Below, piece after piece: positions 33,393-42,058 of a DNA stretch of 64,000 nt. Numbering within the stretch: position 1 is the stretch's first letter; the number at the start of each line of letters is the position of its first letter. This DNA is from Nitrospina sp052156635 (GTDB lineage Bacteria; Nitrospinota; Nitrospinia; Nitrospinales; Nitrospinaceae): NCBI RefSeq assembly GCF_052156635.1, contig NZ_JBQKUO010000001.1, positions 933,447 through 997,446 of the forward strand, read 5' to 3'. Under the pieces are notes generated by a model. That model was not told the origin of the DNA and did no database searches. It worked only from the letters and a program-made list of their open reading frames with translations. The translations under genes and the position numbers were made by a program.

Positions 33393-35027
33393 TCAGCCCG
33401 GAAACTCGTAAGGGACGGGGGAGGTGGGGTCGATCAGCCCTCCTTTGCGATGCTTTTCCAACTCCGGGGAAGGTGGCTTCGTTTTCCGGACGAAGATTTT
33501 GGAGATGGGGTCCTGGTAGATCTTCACCCAGCCGGGCTTGCCTTCCATGGCCCGGTGTGCCGCTTCATGATGTCCCGTCAACACGAACTGCGTTGGAAAG
33601 TCAGTGAGCAAGCGGTCCCCCTTTGATCTGCCTGTAGCAAATGCGGCGTTCAAATCGATGGTGCTCTGCGGGTAGGCCGTGCGGAAGCGGCCGTCGATCG
33701 ACACCTTCGCCTGCGGAAATTTCCAGATCCAGTACTCGCCCCAGTCGAAGGGCACCACCGTGTTGCCGGATAGACCGTTGGCCTGCATGAAACGGGCGGC
33801 GTACGTTGGATACACGCTGGCCTCGACCCAGATTTTGTAATTGTTGCCGGAAAACAACTGCCAGCGGTTGATCAGGAAAAATATCATGAACACCAGCAGC
33901 ACCGCCTGCGCCGCCCAGCGGAAATGGTTGGACAACCTAACGTAGTGCGGCCTGAAATCCAGCCTGCCCAGCATCAGGCTGTACTGCATGGAAAGGTACG
34001 GCAGCAACAGGATGACCGCCAGCACCGTGTGGCGCTGGTGCTTGAATCCGTAAACCAGGGCCACGGTCAGTACCGCGATTTCCCAGACGCGTTTTTTCGT
34101 TGGCAAAAACCAGCTCACAACAAACAGTGCCGCCAGGAATTTGTAATGAATGTAATCGGTGGTCCATAGCGGCACCGGCATCCATTCGGTGATGACCCTC
34201 TCGCGGCCGAGCGATTCGTAAAAGAACACCCACAGCTTGTAATGGTTGGGATGCATCAAAACCGCAGCGCAGCACAGGACGAAAATATTCACCAGCAGAC
34301 GTGGGGCGCGCTCTCCGGATTTCCATCCGCGCGCCACCTCGATGAATGTGATGAGGCCGAAGATGCCCAGACCCGCGACCACCCCGCCGTGGCTGTTCAC
34401 CCATCCCAGGAAAATCAGCGGCATCCAGAGGATCACACGCTGGTTGCCGTCGAAAAATTTCTGAAGCACGACGACCATCCAGGTGAGAAACAGGAACGTC
34501 GCCAGGTGCGGGCGCGTCATGAAGCCAGCGGACATCGCCGGCACCGCCAGCAGGAACAGGCCGAGGTACACGGTGACATTCCGCGATCGCGCGAAGTGCA
34601 ACCCGGACAGCAAATGTATGATGTAAATACCCAGGCCCAGCTTGGCCAGAATGAGACCGGTGGAATCCGCCGCCGCATAGATGCCGTAGAAGATCACCTC
34701 CATCAACCATTCGTGGTTGATCCAGCGGTAACCCTCCGCCGTGTAGGAGTGCGGATTGGTGTCGTGCACCGCAGCCTGTTCGACGATTTCTTTACCGAAG
34801 TGGATGTGGCCCCACAGGTCCGGGTCGGCGCTCACCAGCGAAAACCAGGCGACGGCCCACACGTAAATGAATGCCCGCGCCCAGAGGATGAGGTGCTTTT
34901 CGGCTGCCGGACGGGCGGGAGCCGGCGTTTCGCCGGGGCCCGGTGGCGTGTTGTGGTGCTGGATTGGAGTTGGATTCGGCAAAGGCGGTTGTTCAGGGGT
35001 TGACGGGTTGACTTTGGCTGTTAACAT
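33393..35027 (-). CDS. Polytopic membrane protein, glycosyltransferase-like
   Basis: From MLTAKVNPSTP the protein has 544 residues; a start at 35078 is also possible but would leave little room for a promoter. After a Pro-rich N-terminus comes a first helix and a loop with DPDLWGHIHFGKEI, an NPHSYTAEGYRWINHEWLME motif, and about nine further helices. This resembles GT-C-type polytopic sugar transferases and O-antigen-like membrane proteins. A soluble C-terminal domain with FDWGEYWIWKFPQAKVSIDG follows. The donor and acceptor are unknown. It is divergent from etfB. Confidence 0.65.
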   Translation of the reverse strand: MLTAKVNPSTPEQPPLPNPTPIQHHNTPPGPGETPAPARPAAEKHLILWARAFIYVWAVAWFSLVSADPDLWGHIHFGKEIVEQAAVHDTNPHSYTAEGYRWINHEWLMEVIFYGIYAAADSTGLILAKLGLGIYIIHLLSGLHFARSRNVTVYLGLFLLAVPAMSAGFMTRPHLATFLFLTWMVVVLQKFFDGNQRVILWMPLIFLGWVNSHGGVVAGLGIFGLITFIEVARGWKSGERAPRLLVNIFVLCCAAVLMHPNHYKLWVFFYESLGRERVITEWMPVPLWTTDYIHYKFLAALFVVSWFLPTKKRVWEIAVLTVALVYGFKHQRHTVLAVILLLPYLSMQYSLMLGRLDFRPHYVRLSNHFRWAAQAVLLVFMIFFLINRWQLFSGNNYKIWVEASVYPTYAARFMQANGLSGNTVVPFDWGEYWIWKFPQAKVSIDGRFRTAYPQSTIDLNAAFATGRSKGDRLLTDFPTQFVLTGHHEAAHRAMEGKPGWVKIYQDPISKIFVRKTKPPSPELEKHRKGGLIDPTSPVPYEFPG

Positions 35028-35095
35028 TTTCAGGCAAGCGTGGGATAATTTCCAACAAAACTGAACGGAAACCTTCAATTCAGACGGAGACGACA

Positions 35096-35884
35096 GTGAA
35101 CATCCTCGTATGCGTCAAGCAGGTGATCGACACCGGAGCGGCGATCGAAATCAAGGACGGCAAGGTGCAGAGTGAAGGCCTGCCGCGCGTGCTCAATCCT
35201 TACGACGAATTCGCGGTGGAAGAAGCGGTGCGCATCAAGGAAAGCGACGGCGAAAGCACGGTGACGCTCATCAGCATGGGGCCGGACAATTTCAAGGACA
35301 CCCTTCGCAGGGGACTGGCCATGGGTGCGGACAAGGCGGTGCACCTGCTCGATCCGGCGTTCGAGGGACTGGATTCGCTGGGCGTGGCACAGGTACTGGC
35401 GGCGGGCATCCGCACGCTCGACCACGACCTCATCCTGTGCGGCCGCCAGGCGGTGGACGACGACATGGCGCAGGTGGGTCCGTCGCTGGCGGTGTTGCTC
35501 GGTCTGCCGTTCGTTTCCGTCATCACCAAACTGACCCTCGCGGACGACAAGAAAAGTGCCGAGGTGACCCGGCAGATCGAAGGCGGGTCGGAAATCATCG
35601 AGACGCCCCTGCCCGCTGTGCTGACCTGTCAGAAAGGCCTGAACGAACCACGGCTGCCGTCGCTCAAAGGCATCATGGCCGCAAAGAAAAAAGAGATCGC
35701 CGTGCTCGATGCGGCTGCGATCGGGTTCGATCCCGCGACACAGGGAGCGGCGGCCAATCACATCACGCAGGTGGACCTGGCCAAACCCCCCGCACGCAAG
35801 AAAGGCGTGATGCTGGAAGGCAGTCCGCAGGAAATCAGTTCAAAGCTGGTTGGAATCCTGCGGGACGAAATCAAAGTGGTGTGA
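35096..35884 (+). CDS. etfB: Electron transfer flavoprotein subunit beta
   Basis: The GTG has CGGAGA upstream and gives 262 residues, the usual length. It starts MNILVCVKQVIDTGAAIEIK and has ALHLLDP-type and ILCGRQAVDDDMAQVGPSLA stretches, the adenine-nucleotide-binding hallmark of EtfB. With EtfA it carries electrons from acyl-CoA or other dehydrogenases to the quinone pool. The partner etfA lies 3.4 kb downstream, not adjacent as is usual. Confidence 0.95.
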   Translation: MNILVCVKQVIDTGAAIEIKDGKVQSEGLPRVLNPYDEFAVEEAVRIKESDGESTVTLISMGPDNFKDTLRRGLAMGADKAVHLLDPAFEGLDSLGVAQVLAAGIRTLDHDLILCGRQAVDDDMAQVGPSLAVLLGLPFVSVITKLTLADDKKSAEVTRQIEGGSEIIETPLPAVLTCQKGLNEPRLPSLKGIMAAKKKEIAVLDAAAIGFDPATQGAAANHITQVDLAKPPARKKGVMLEGSPQEISSKLVGILRDEIKVV

Positions 35885-35927
35885 CCGACGGCCACGTTCT
35901 CCCTCTTTCCAAATCGGGCAAAAGTCC

Positions 35928-36137
35928 ATGGACCCTTCCGGCAAAGACCCTCCTGCTTCCTCCCGCAACGCCCTTCCCTCAGCTTCAGACCCGGTCCGAC
36001 ACAATAAGCTTGCCAGGTGGGGATGGGGATCGCTGATCTTTTATTTGTTCCTGTTGACTCTGGGTGCCGCGGGCGAGTTTTTTGAATTTGAGTCGATCCT
36101 GAACCTTTCCTTGTTTTTGCCACCGGGAAAATTTTAA
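35928..36137 (+). CDS. Small hypothetical membrane protein
   Basis: The frame codes for 69 residues, with a Ser/Pro-rich start (MDPSGKDPPASSRN), one hydrophobic segment (WGSLIFYLFLLTLGAAGEFF) and a short tail. It lies 43 bases after etfB and just before a terminator, which supports a real gene in the etfB transcript. No family is recognised. Confidence 0.5.
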   Translation: MDPSGKDPPASSRNALPSASDPVRHNKLARWGWGSLIFYLFLLTLGAAGEFFEFESILNLSLFLPPGKF

Positions 36138-36169
36138 TTGGGAAAAAGTCGGGTGAGGAAGTGTAATCC

Positions 36170-36196
36170 GGGGGAGGCCCCAGCCTCCCCCTTTTT
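36170..36196 (+). terminator. Intrinsic terminator of the etfB transcript
   Basis: GGGGGAGGC and GCCTCCCCC form a 9-bp stem with a 4-nt loop followed by five T. Confidence 0.85.
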
Positions 36197-36302
36197 ACAT
36201 GGAGGTTTGAAGTCTATACAAAGGAGAGTCCGTGCAGGTGAGCAGGAGATGGACTGAGAACCAATGGTCATTCCCGACTTCAGGGAATGAAGCTCCCGGG
36301 GG

Positions 36303-36476
36303 TCAGTTCCGGGAGGCAACCGAACTGTTCATCGTTTTGGTGTAGTCGGAGACTGAAACCGGATTCGAGGTCCCCATGAAAAGAACGGTCAACAGGGCAA
36401 GAAGAGCGACGGCTTTGAGATATTTGGGCTGATTCCGCTTGAATGAGGATGCGTTGAAAATCTGTCCGTTCAACAT
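36303..36476 (-). CDS. Small single-pass membrane or secreted peptide
   Basis: From the inner ATG the peptide has 57 residues: a basic start, one hydrophobic helix (YLKAVALLALLTVLFMG), and a Ser/Thr-rich end. The ribosome-binding site is weak. It may be a small secreted or membrane peptide, or not a gene. It lies alone between two plus-strand genes. The stretch 36477-36740 after it is AT-rich and shows no gene. Confidence 0.35.
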   Translation of the reverse strand: MLNGQIFNASSFKRNQPKYLKAVALLALLTVLFMGTSNPVSVSDYTKTMNSSVASRN

Positions 36477-36740
36477 GGTTCCAGGTTTCCTTTGAAAATA
36501 GTTCAATTGCGTTAAATTAAGCAGAAATCATGCCAAAAATACCAAATGATATTTGTTCTATCCGTAAAACATTCAGCATTTTAGGCTAAGGGCGATTTTC
36601 CGGATTTCCGATAAGGAAACGCGGCTCCTTACAGTAAAAAAATCTGTGGATTCTGGGTGAAATTCCAGACATCGATTTATGAATAATCATACAATATAGG
36701 TATGATCAGCCATGAATTTCATTGGGTTCGGGTTTAGGAT

Positions 36741-37850
36741 ATGAATCGCAAAATCGAGTCGGTGCTTGTGGTTGGCCTGGGAAAAGTGGGCCGACTGGTG
36801 GGCATCCTGCTTCATGAATCCGGTTTCGTTGTAACAGGGTTGGACAGCGAAACTCATGAGGACCTGCCGTTTGCGGTGAAGCAGGGAAACGCGACCCGGG
36901 TTGCGACCTTGCGTAAGCAGATGCGCGGTCATGACGCGGTGGTGTCGTGCTTGCCTTATGACCTGAACACAGCGGTGGCCGAGTGCGCCCACTCCCTGGG
37001 AATACATTATTTTGATTTGACGGAAGACGTGGCCACCACGGCGGCAATCCGTAAAATGGCCCGAAAGGGCAAAGGGATTCTTGCGCCCCAATGCGGGCTG
37101 GCCCCGGGGTACATCAGCATTGTCGGTGCGGAGCTTGCCAAGACCTTCAAAAAATTGAGGAGCATCGAACTGCGCGTCGGTGCCTTGCCGCAAAATCCCA
37201 GCGGGCTGTTGGGTTACGCCTTCAACTGGTCGCCGGAGGGGGTGGTGAATGAATACCTGAACGACTGCGATGTCATCCAGGACGGACAGTGCGCGCAGGT
37301 TCCGGCGATGGAAAACCTGGAGACCGTGGTGATCGACGGCATGCAACTGGAGGCGTTTTCCACCTCAGGCGGTCTCGGCACCATGTGCGAGGCCTACGAC
37401 GGCAAGGTGGAACGGTTGAATTACAAAACCATCCGCTACCCCGGGCACAACAAACTGATGCGGTTTTTCTTCAACGAACTGCACTTGCGCAACGACCGCA
37501 GAATGGCCGGGGAAATCCTGGTCAACGCCAAGCCGCCGGTGAACGACGACGTGGTGTTCGTGTATGCGGCGGTGGAAGGCTGGCGGAACAAAAAACTGGG
37601 CCGGGCGGAGTTTGTGCGCAGTTATTACCCGCGAAAAATTGCGGGCAACCACTGGCGCGCCATTTCCTGGACCACTGCGGCTTCCGTTTGTGCGGTGGTC
37701 GAACTCGTTTCCAATGGGGACCTGCCGCAAAACGGATTTCTGCAGCAGGAAACCATCCCGCTGGATCTGTTTTTCAAAACCCGTAACGGTGCCATGTACG
37801 ACGACCAGGAATCCCGGCCGGGCACCGACTTTCCCGAGTTTGAAGCATGA
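36741..37850 (+). CDS. Saccharopine dehydrogenase-family oxidoreductase
   Basis: This 369-residue protein starts with VLVVGLGKVGRLVGILL, a Rossmann GxGxxG site. It has DAVVSCLPYDLN and then YFDLTED, as in saccharopine dehydrogenase-like enzymes, followed by LAPQCGLAPGYISIVGAELA and a catalytic-type domain with LGTMCEAYDGKVERLNYKTI. The enzyme group includes lysine metabolism dehydrogenases and related enzymes. The real substrate is unknown. The neighbours (response regulator, OsmC) do not point to a pathway. Confidence 0.85.
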   Translation: MNRKIESVLVVGLGKVGRLVGILLHESGFVVTGLDSETHEDLPFAVKQGNATRVATLRKQMRGHDAVVSCLPYDLNTAVAECAHSLGIHYFDLTEDVATTAAIRKMARKGKGILAPQCGLAPGYISIVGAELAKTFKKLRSIELRVGALPQNPSGLLGYAFNWSPEGVVNEYLNDCDVIQDGQCAQVPAMENLETVVIDGMQLEAFSTSGGLGTMCEAYDGKVERLNYKTIRYPGHNKLMRFFFNELHLRNDRRMAGEILVNAKPPVNDDVVFVYAAVEGWRNKKLGRAEFVRSYYPRKIAGNHWRAISWTTAASVCAVVELVSNGDLPQNGFLQQETIPLDLFFKTRNGAMYDDQESRPGTDFPEFEA

Positions 37851-37893
37851 GCTCAGGGAGGGGGCGGATTCCAAGGGAGGCCCCGGTATCCAT

Positions 37894-38490
37894 ATGATGT
37901 CCAGAAAGATTTGCGGCCCGAGGGAAACGGTCTTGTCCGGATTTAAAAAAGCGGATACGGGTATTTTTGGAAAAAAAAACCAGATCCCGGTGCAGCGGCT
38001 GGACAGCTGCCCCTTGGATTTCGGGTCCCCGGGAAATATTCTGGACGCTCCCGCCTCCACCCCCCTGCAGGACCGGACAGGCCAGCCCGGGATGGCGCCG
38101 ATGCCCATTCAATCGGTGCGTGTGCTGGTTGCCGAGGATTCCCCGGAGCAGCAGTTGTTGATCAAGTACTATATGAATGCCTTTCCGTTCATGGTGGAGT
38201 TTGCCAGCGACGGGATGGAAGTGGTGGACAAGTTTCAAAGGGATCCCTTTCCCTTTGTTTTCATGGACATGCGAATGCCCAAAATGGATGGGCTGGCCGC
38301 CACTCGAGCCATCCGCAGGATGGAATCGGTGCAGAAACGGTTTCCGGCCCAAATCATCGCCCTCACCGGTTTGTGCCGGGATTCGGACCTGGAGGCCATC
38401 CGCCAGGCCGGGTGCGACGGCATTTTGCCTAAACCCTATACCAAATTGCAGTTTATGAGGAAAATAAAGGAAATCCTGCATATTCCCTGA
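37894..38490 (+). CDS. Single-domain response regulator with an N-terminal extension
   Basis: The CheY-like receiver domain covers the last 125 residues: acidic pocket in VLVAEDSPEQ, phosphoacceptor Asp in FMDMRMPKMDG, Thr in IALTGLC, and Lys in LPKPYTK. No output domain follows. The first 65 or so residues before MPIQSVRV are of low complexity, and translation may instead start near 38091. No histidine kinase gene is nearby. Confidence 0.85.
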   Translation: MMSRKICGPRETVLSGFKKADTGIFGKKNQIPVQRLDSCPLDFGSPGNILDAPASTPLQDRTGQPGMAPMPIQSVRVLVAEDSPEQQLLIKYYMNAFPFMVEFASDGMEVVDKFQRDPFPFVFMDMRMPKMDGLAATRAIRRMESVQKRFPAQIIALTGLCRDSDLEAIRQAGCDGILPKPYTKLQFMRKIKEILHIP

Positions 38491-38657
38491 CCCCTGAAAA
38501 TGCCCGCACTCCGAACGAGGCTAAAAAAATGCGCCTAAAATAAATCTTTTTACCCATTCCTTCCTCTAAAAATATAACCTTGGACAGGTCAACCCATCAG
38601 ATACAAATCTTTAAATACTCCCAATAAATATTTATTTCTTTTCTGGAGAGGAGAACC

Positions 38658-39086
38658 ATGCCTGAAAGAAAATCATCTGCACGCTGGAACGGAAGTTTGA
38701 AAGAGGGGAAAGGAACCATGAAACTCGGAAGCGGTGCCTACGAGGGACCCTTTTCGTTTCCTTCCCGGTTTGAATCCGGAGACGGCACCAACCCCGAAGA
38801 GCTGATCGCCGCCGCACATGCGGGTTGCTACTCCATGGCGTTTTCCGCCACTCTGGGAAAGAGCGGGTTCACGCCCGAGTCGGTGGCCACCACGGCAACG
38901 GTTCACCTGAACCAGGTCGAAGGGGGCTTCGGCATCACCCAGATCGATCTCGTTATGGAAGCCACCATCCCGGACATCGATGACGCCAAGTTCCAGGAAA
39001 TCGCGGAAGCCGCCAAAGTCGGTTGCCCGGTGTCCAAGGCACTGGCGGGCCCGGAGATCACACTTCAGGCCACTCTCAAGAAGTAA
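38658..39086 (+). CDS. OsmC-family peroxiredoxin
   Basis: GGAGAGGAGAA precedes the ATG. The 142-residue protein shows GTNPEELIAAAHAGCYSMAF, with the first redox cysteine, and VGCPVSKALAG with the second. These are the two catalytic cysteines of OsmC/Ohr proteins, which reduce organic hydroperoxides. It fits the OsmC rather than the Ohr branch by the AAAHAGC motif. A strong terminator follows, so it is a single-gene unit or the last gene of one. Confidence 0.92.
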   Translation: MPERKSSARWNGSLKEGKGTMKLGSGAYEGPFSFPSRFESGDGTNPEELIAAAHAGCYSMAFSATLGKSGFTPESVATTATVHLNQVEGGFGITQIDLVMEATIPDIDDAKFQEIAEAAKVGCPVSKALAGPEITLQATLKK

Positions 39087-39105
39087 ACTTTTTTTTCAGT
39101 TCCCA

Positions 39106-39139
39106 AAAAACCCCGGAAACGCAAGTTCCCGGGGTTTTT
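39106..39139 (+). terminator. Intrinsic terminator after the OsmC gene
   Basis: AAAAACCCCGG pairs with CCGGGGTTTTT over 11 bp with a 12-nt loop, ending in five T. Confidence 0.9.
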
Positions 39140-39291
39140 ATTTTTCAGGCACCCGGTTGAAGTGGCAGATATTTAGGATGCCCAAAATGGCATTATAAAA
39201 AATCGCCCCGAACGGGCCCGGTTCCGTTTAGAATAGGCTCGCTGGCGGGGTGCCCCGAATGGGATTGTGAATTTCAATCAAGAGGAGAGCC

Positions 39292-40287
39292 ATGAGCGAG
39301 GGCAAACAGATCTGGGTTCTGGCGGAGGTGCTGGGCGGTCAGGTGAAACCGGTCAGCCTGGAAGCGCTCCATGCGGGCCAGACCCTGGGCGGTGAACTGG
39401 GTGCGACGGTGACGGCCGTGGTGGCCACCGCACCCGGTGCCGAAATTCCGGAAGATGTTGCCACCTGCGGTGTCGCGCGGGTACTCCACATTCAGCATGC
39501 GGCATTGGAAACCTTCAACAGCCTTGCGCTGGTGGAAGCGCTTGTCCCCGGGATCCAGTCGGAAAAGCCCGACGTGGTCATGATGGGCGCCACCAACCAC
39601 GGCAAGGAACTGGCCCCGGCTCTTGCCGCCAAACTGGGTGCGGGCCTGGCCACCGACTGCATTGAACTCCATGGCGAAGGCGGGGTGGTGAAAGCCCGCC
39701 GCCCGGTGTACGCGGGCAAGGCGCACATCACCTTCCAGTTCGGCGACACCCGGCCCTGCATTCTCACGCTCCGACCCAACGTATTCCGTCCCGGTGAGAC
39801 CACCCCCGGCGATGCCGTGTCGGTTGAGCCGGTCACAGCGGACATCGCGGAAAACGGCCTCCGTCTGAAAGTGAAGGAAGTGGTGCAGGCCGCCGGACGC
39901 AAGCTTGATATCACCGAAGCCCGTATCATCGTATCTGGCGGCATGGGCATGCAGAAGCCGGAAAACTTTTCCCTGCTGGAAGAACTGGCCGAATTGCTGG
40001 GCGCGGCGGTGGGTGCCAGCCGACCGGTGGTGGACAACGGCTGGCGCGAGTACTCCAACCAGGTCGGGCAGACGGGCCGGACGGTTTCCCCCGACCTCTA
40101 TATCGCCTGCGGCATCTCCGGCGCCGTGCAACACCTGGCCGGGATGTCCTCGTCGCGCTGCATCGTCGCCATCAACAAGGACCCCAACGCGCCGATCTTC
40201 GACGTCGCCGATTACGGCATCGTGGGTGACGTGCTGGAAATCCTTCCTGTGATGACGGCGGAATTCAAAAAAGTCCTGCAAAAGTGA
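39292..40287 (+). CDS. etfA: Electron transfer flavoprotein subunit alpha
   Basis: AGAGGAGAG precedes the ATG; the product has 331 residues. The C-terminal FAD domain is complete: ARIIVSGGMGMQKPENF, ELLGAAVGASRPVVDNGW, the VGQTGRTVSPDLYIACGISG segment and INKDPNAPIFDVADYGIVGD. It carries FAD and passes electrons to the membrane ETF:quinone oxidoreductase. It sits next to rsmG, with seven bases between. Confidence 0.96.
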   Translation: MSEGKQIWVLAEVLGGQVKPVSLEALHAGQTLGGELGATVTAVVATAPGAEIPEDVATCGVARVLHIQHAALETFNSLALVEALVPGIQSEKPDVVMMGATNHGKELAPALAAKLGAGLATDCIELHGEGGVVKARRPVYAGKAHITFQFGDTRPCILTLRPNVFRPGETTPGDAVSVEPVTADIAENGLRLKVKEVVQAAGRKLDITEARIIVSGGMGMQKPENFSLLEELAELLGAAVGASRPVVDNGWREYSNQVGQTGRTVSPDLYIACGISGAVQHLAGMSSSRCIVAINKDPNAPIFDVADYGIVGDVLEILPVMTAEFKKVLQK

Positions 40288-40294
40288 TCCCGCC

Positions 40295-40942
40295 GTGGAA
40301 GGACTGATCGCCGACCTCCTGCGTCACCCCAACCTGAACCTGCCGAAGCACCCGGACCCCGCGGCTGTCGTTTCATCCCTGTCGCGTTTCCTTCGCCTGT
40401 GGGAGAAATGGAATCCCAAAATCCAGCTGACCTCTGAAAAAGACGCGGGGGAAGTGATCCGCCGGCATGTGTTCGACTCCCTGCAATACGCGCGGGCGGT
40501 GGGGCCGGATTTGCGAACCCTTGACATTGGTTCCGGCGGAGGCTTCCCGGCGATTCCGCTCAAAATCCTGTTTCCCGACCTTCCCCTCACCCTGCTCGAA
40601 AGCCTGCGCAAGAAAACCGGGTTTCTGCATGCCTCCGGGTCGGAACTGGGGTTCCACGATTTCGAAGTGGTGAACGCCCGGGCGGAAGAGGCGGCAGGCG
40701 ACCCGGCTCTGGCGGAATCTTTCGATTGCGTCACCTACCGCGCGGTGGGTTCCACCGGCCAATGCCTCGAATGGGCCCGGCCGTTTTTGAAACCGGGAGG
40801 GCGGGTGGTGGTGAAAAAGGGTCTGGAAGAAGGGGAGGCCACCATCCCGGCCACCAGCCCCTTTGTATTAGACCAGGCCTTCCCTATTTTCGGGCATGAC
40901 GGCAAAGAGTCGCGGCTCCTCGTATTCCGCCTCCAACACTGA
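40295..40942 (+). CDS. rsmG: 16S rRNA (guanine(527)-N7)-methyltransferase RsmG
   Basis: This 215-residue protein starts at a GTG. It has the SAM-binding LDIGSGGGFPAIPLKI motif and the typical ESLRKKTGFL and VNARAEE stretches, then TYRAVGSTGQCLEW. The family (GidB) methylates G527 of 16S rRNA; loss gives low-level streptomycin resistance. It lies upstream of parAB, as in many bacteria near the origin. Confidence 0.95.
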   Translation: MEGLIADLLRHPNLNLPKHPDPAAVVSSLSRFLRLWEKWNPKIQLTSEKDAGEVIRRHVFDSLQYARAVGPDLRTLDIGSGGGFPAIPLKILFPDLPLTLLESLRKKTGFLHASGSELGFHDFEVVNARAEEAAGDPALAESFDCVTYRAVGSTGQCLEWARPFLKPGGRVVVKKGLEEGEATIPATSPFVLDQAFPIFGHDGKESRLLVFRLQH

Positions 40943-41007
40943 AGTTTCCCTTTTTCCGGGGCCAAAACCCTCAATCAACCATTTCAATAATCCCCCGCCT
41001 TCCCCAA

Positions 41008-41023
41008 TGTTCCACGTGAAACA
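41008..41023. promoter_or_regulatory. parS site 1
   Basis: TGTTCCACGTGAAACA is an exact match to the widespread parS consensus bound by ParB. It lies between rsmG and parA. Confidence 0.93.
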
Positions 41024-41100
41024 CCGGGCCCCGCCCGGGGGGAATATGAATGAATTTGTGAGGGTTTCAACTGCAATACATTGAATGGGGCCTCAGGCCC

Positions 41101-41116
41101 TGTTTCACGTGGAACA
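41101..41116. promoter_or_regulatory. parS site 2
   Basis: TGTTTCACGTGGAACA is the same 16-base site in the inverse orientation, 93 bases from the first. Both lie upstream of parA and could also autoregulate it. Confidence 0.93.
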
Positions 41117-41251
41117 TTGAGGCTTTTGTCTGGACGAACGGAACCGGTTGAAATCGGGTCACAAGCCGCATGGCCGGGGTTTTTCGGTTGGCGGGGTATA
41201 AAAATCCGTGCTACATTGAATGAGTTTTCTCCCACCCTGGAGGCTATCCAA

Positions 41252-42058
41252 ATGGCTTCGATCATCAGCATCGCCAATCAGAAAGGCGGCGTCGGCAAGA
41301 CCACGACCGCCGTGAACCTGGCCGCATGCATTGCCCTTGCAGGCAAAAGAGTATTGCTTGTGGACATCGACCCGCAAAGCAACGCCACCAGTGGCCTCGG
41401 CGTCACTCCCAACGGCAACGGTGGTATTTATGGTCTGTTGATGGGTTCGGCCACTCTGGACGACGTGGTCCATGCCACCGAAATCGACACCCTCAAAATC
41501 GTTCCCGCGACGGTGGATCTTGCCGGGGCGGAAGTGGAGCTGGTCGGCATCGAGCACCGAGAATCGCGCCTGAAACAGGCGCTCCAGCCGGCGCTGGACC
41601 GATTCGATTTTCTGGTCATCGACTGCCCGCCGTCTTTGGGCCTGCTTACTTTGAATGCTCTCACCGGATGCCACTCCGTGCTGGTGCCGATGCAGTGCGA
41701 ATATTACGCGCTTCAGGGATTGAGCCATTTGATGAAAACACTCAAGCGCGTCAAGCAGGCGCTCAACCCGGAGCTGCGCATCGAGGGCATCCTGCTCACC
41801 ATGTACGACGCCCGCACCAGCCTCACACGGCAGGTGCAGGACCAGGTGAAAAAATACTTCAAGGATTTTCTGCTGAAGACCGTCATCCCGCGAAACGTGC
41901 GGTTGAGCGAGGCACCGAGCCACGGCCAGCCGGTGGTATTGTACGACAGCCGCTCGAAAGGCGCGGATGCCTACGTCGAACTGGCCAAAGAAATCATAGC
42001 CCGCACGCGTTCGCGGCAGGGGAATCCGTCCCCAAATCTGAGTGAGGTGACGCCATGA
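41252..42058 (+). CDS. parA: Chromosome partitioning ATPase ParA (Soj)
   Basis: The ATG at 41252 has TGGAGG upstream and gives 268 residues. It has the deviant Walker A KGGVGKTT (residues 11-18), the signature LLVDIDPQSNATSGLG and the Walker B-like FLVIDCPPSLGLLT. It forms ATP-dependent sandwich dimers on DNA and moves ParB-parS complexes. An upstream in-frame extension covers the parS sites and is not likely to be translated. It overlaps parB by four bases. Confidence 0.97.
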   Translation: MASIISIANQKGGVGKTTTAVNLAACIALAGKRVLLVDIDPQSNATSGLGVTPNGNGGIYGLLMGSATLDDVVHATEIDTLKIVPATVDLAGAEVELVGIEHRESRLKQALQPALDRFDFLVIDCPPSLGLLTLNALTGCHSVLVPMQCEYYALQGLSHLMKTLKRVKQALNPELRIEGILLTMYDARTSLTRQVQDQVKKYFKDFLLKTVIPRNVRLSEAPSHGQPVVLYDSRSKGADAYVELAKEIIARTRSRQGNPSPNLSEVTP

